Positions 61,636-64,000 of a DNA stretch of 64,000 bases are shown here, piece after piece. Location: positions 39,313,410 to 39,377,409 of the forward strand of contig OW028578.1 of assembly GCA_932294295.1 (NCBI GenBank). Direction: 5' to 3'. Every line of letters begins with the position of its first letter. The first letter of the stretch is position 1. The notes under the pieces are model-generated. The model did not search any database. It was not told the origin of the DNA and saw only the letters and a list, made by a program, of their open reading frames with translations. Made by a program: the position numbers and the translations under genes. Source of the DNA: Alitta virens. Taxonomy: Eukaryota > Annelida > Polychaeta > Phyllodocida > Nereididae.

Positions 61636-64000
61636 ATTGGTGCTTACTGGATAGCTAACTACCCAGCTACTAGAAATTTGTTGAGCAAAGTTAAAATATT
61701 TTGTGGAAAATGACAAATAAAAGTCTGGGAGCTAGGTATATAGAATGATAGCAGAAATTTGGTAGGGTATGTATTAGATAGCCTGATTCATTGGCTATTT
61801 AATGGTACCAAATATTGGTGCTTACTGGATGGCTAACTACCCAGCTACCAGAAATTTGTTGAGCAAAGTTAAAATATTTTGTGGAAAATGACACATAAAA
61901 GTCTGGGAGCTGGGTATATAGAATGATAGCAAAAATTTGGTAGTTTACTTATTAGATAGCCTTATTCATTGGCTATTTAATGGTACCAAATATTTGTGCT
62001 TACTGGATAGCTAACTACCCAGCTACAAGAAATTTGTTGAGGAAAGTTAAAATATTTTGTGGAAAATGACACATAAAAGTCTGGGAGCTGGGTATATATA
62101 GAATGATAGCGGAAATTTGGTAGTGTATGTATTAGATAGCTTTAACTATTGGCTATTTAATGGTACCAAATATTGGCGCTTACTGGATAGCTAACTACCC
62201 AGCTACCAGAAATTTGTTGAGCAAAGTTAACTTTTTTGTGAAAAATGACACATAAAAGTCTGGGAGCTGGGTATATAGAATGATAGCAGAAATTTGATAT
62301 CGTATTTATTAGATAGCCTTATTCATTGACTATTTAATGGTACCAAATATTTGTGCTTACTGGATAGCTAACTACCCAGCTACCAGAAATTTGTTGAGCA
62401 AAGTTAAAATATTTTGTGGGAAATGACACATTAAAATCTGGGAGCTGGGTATATAGAATGATAGCAGAAATTTGGTAGTGTATGTATTAGATAGTCTGAT
62501 TCATTGGCTATTTAATGGTACCAAATATTTGTGCTTACTGGATGGCTAACTACCCAGCTACCAGAAATTTGTTGAGCAAAGTTAACTTTTTTTGTTGAAA
62601 ATGACACATACAAGTCTGGGAGCTGGGTATATAGAATGATAGCAGAAATTTGGTAGTGTATTTATTAGATAGTCTTATTCATTGGCTATTTTAATGGTAC
62701 CAAATATTGGTGCTTACTGGATAGCTAACTACCGAGCTACCAGAAATTTGTTGAGCAAAGTTAACTTTTTTTGTAGAAAATGACACATAAAAGTCTGGGA
62801 GCTGGGTATATAGAATGATAGCAGAAATTTGGTAGTGTATTTATTACATTGCCTTATTCATTGGCTAGTTAATGGTACAAAATATTGTTGCATACTAGAT
62901 TGCTAACTATCCAGCTTCCTGAAATTTGTTGAGCAAAGTTAACTTTTTGGTTGAAAATGACACATAAAAGTCTGGGAGCTGGGTATATAGAATGATAGCA
63001 GAAATTTGGTAGTGTATTTATTAGATAGCCTTCTTCATTGGCTATTTAATGGTATCAAATATTGGTGCTTATTGGATAGTTAACTACCCAGCTACCAGAA
63101 ATTTGTTGAGCAAAGTTAAAATATTTTGTGGAAAATGACACATAAAAGTCTGGGAGCTAGGTATATAGAATGATAGCAGAAATTTGGTAGGGTATGTATT
63201 AGATAGCCTGATTCATTGGCTATTTAATGGTACCAAATATTGGTGCTTACTGGATGGCTAACTACCCAGCTACCAGAAATTTGTTGAGCAAAGTTAAAAT
63301 ATTTTGTGGAAAATGACACATAAAAGTCTGGGAGCTGGGTATATAGAATGATAGCAGAAATTTGGTAGTGTACTTATTAGATAGCCTTATTCATTGGCTA
63401 TTTAATGGTACCGAATATTTGTGCTTACTGGATAGCTAACTACCCAGCTACAAGAAATTTGTTGAGGAAAGTTAAAATATTTTGTGGAAAATGACACATA
63501 AAAGTCTGGGAGCTGGGTATATATAGAATGATAGCGGAAATTTGGTAGTGTATGTATTAGATAGCTTTAACTATTGGCTATTTAATGGTACCAAATATTG
63601 GCGCTTACTGGATAGCTAACTACCCAGCTACCAGAAATTTGTTGAGCAAAGTTAACTTTTTTGTGAAAAATGACACATAAAAGTCTGGGAGCTGGGTATA
63701 TAGAATGATAGCAGAAATTTGATATTGTATTTATTAGATAGCCTTATTCATTGACTATTTAATGGTACCAAATATTTGTGCTTACTGGATAGCTAACTAC
63801 CCAGCTACCAGAAATTTGTTGAGCAAAGTTAAAATATTTTGTGGGAAATGACAAATAAAAGTCTGGGAGCTAGGTATATAGAATGATAGCAGAAATTTGG
63901 TAGTGTATTTATTAGATAGCCTTATTCATTGGCTATTTAATGGTACCAAATATTTGTGCTTACTGGATGGCTAACTACCCAGCTACCAGAAATTTGTTGA
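61636..64000. repeat. Right end: joined copy of 45.05-46.0 and 47.6-49.0 kb
   Basis: From about 61270 to 62570 the sequence follows 44700-45990 at about 16577 bp. Shared rare variants are TTAGTTAGCC, GGTAGGGTATG, GGTAGTTTACTT, GATATCGTATT (45719/62296), CACATTAAAATCTGGG and GATAGTCTGATTC. From about 62591 to the end it follows 47621-49030 at 14970 bp, with CACATACAAGTC, GATAGTCTTATTC, CAGCTTCCTG (47942/62912) and GCTTATTGGATAG. The 1607-bp (9-unit) drop in spacing means that 9 units of the left copy are absent here. The array continues beyond base 64000. Confidence 0.85.

Larger units (their letters stand above)
1..64000. repeat. 178-bp satellite DNA array filling the window
   Basis: The same unit of about 178 bp repeats head to tail from the first to the last base. 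The phase motif GGCTATTTAATGG, or a close variant, starts at 7, 185, 364, 542 and so on to 63931, which gives about 359 intervals averaging 178 bp. All copies read in one direction and I saw no inverted unit. Units differ by scattered substitutions and 1-2 bp indels, mostly in the T tract at consensus 81-90 and in TATATAG versus TATATATAG. The hand-counted consensus is 61 G+C of 178. No gene, transposon or foreign insertion interrupts it, and both ends are open, so the full array is longer. A unit near nucleosome-plus-linker length and a higher-order structure are typical of centromeric satellites; that role is inference. The family is not one I recognise. Confidence 0.98.

Noticed and set aside
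1..64000. CRISPR array
   Set aside because: Regular spacing exists, but the whole 178-bp unit is repeated with no unique spacers between short repeats and there are no cas genes.
1..64000. Transposon or LTR origin of the repeats
   Set aside because: No terminal repeats, target-site duplications, transposase or reverse-transcriptase coding sequence is seen; units are joined head to tail without breaks.
1..64000. TATATATAG/TATATAG as promoters and T6-T8 tracts as terminators
   Set aside because: These motifs occur once in every unit as part of the satellite and show no link to any gene. Length changes at them are slippage and subtype markers, and some T-tract changes may be sequencing error.
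1..64000. Human alpha satellite or the Arabidopsis 178-180-bp centromere repeat
   Set aside because: The unit length is similar, but the sequence does not resemble either family as far as I can recall; no assignment made.

Overview
The window is one uninterrupted array of AT-rich satellite DNA from base 1 to base 64000. The unit is about 178 bp, and every copy I read lies in the same orientation. From the first copy of the phase GGCTATTTAATGG (base 7) to the last (base 63931) there are about 359 units. I found no unique sequence, gene, transposon, RNA gene or other repeat family between them. The consensus unit, counted by hand, is about 34% GC. This points to a eukaryotic (peri)centromeric or other heterochromatic satellite. 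I do not recognise the family and cannot name the taxon.

The phase used throughout sets consensus position 1 at the GGCT of GGCTATTTAATGG. Landmarks are a KpnI site (GGTACC, 12-17), a TG/CG-variable dinucleotide (27-28), TACCCAGCT (46-54), CAGAAATTTG (57-66 and 138-147), a variable segment after GTTAA (81-90: AATATTTTGT, AGTATTTTGT or a T6-T8 tract), AGCTGGGTA (116-124) and GATAGC (36, 133, 163). Positions 46-60 and 110-124 form a 15-bp inverted repeat with one mismatch, around a loop of about 49 nt, in most units.

Units fall into recognisable subtypes whose fixed order is copied as multi-unit blocks (higher-order repeats). Shared rare variants give these tandem block duplications, with edges good to tens of bases: 2 units (355 bp) at 1735-2444; 16 then 22 units at 2090-11570; 10 units (1783 bp) at 10312-13877; 18 units (3213 bp) at 12095-18173; 6 units (1067 bp) at 17900-20033; 2 units at 22512-23221; 18 units (3205 bp) at 23335-29744; 26 units (4623 bp) at 33300-40755 with a nested 9-unit (1599 bp) shift; 13-14 units at 40160-44600; 12 units (2141 bp) at 43870-46750; 11 units (1960 bp) at 48470-52389; and 24-25 units (4278/4456 bp) at 52898-61635. 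The last 2.4 kb repeats parts of 45.0-46.0 and 47.6-49.0 kb.

Short open frames of 70 codons recur about 26 times. They come from one unit subtype that has lost two stop codons and spread by block duplication, and I do not call them genes. The interest here is structural: nested unequal exchange, hybrid units and a conserved dyad in each unit, not any encoded pathway.
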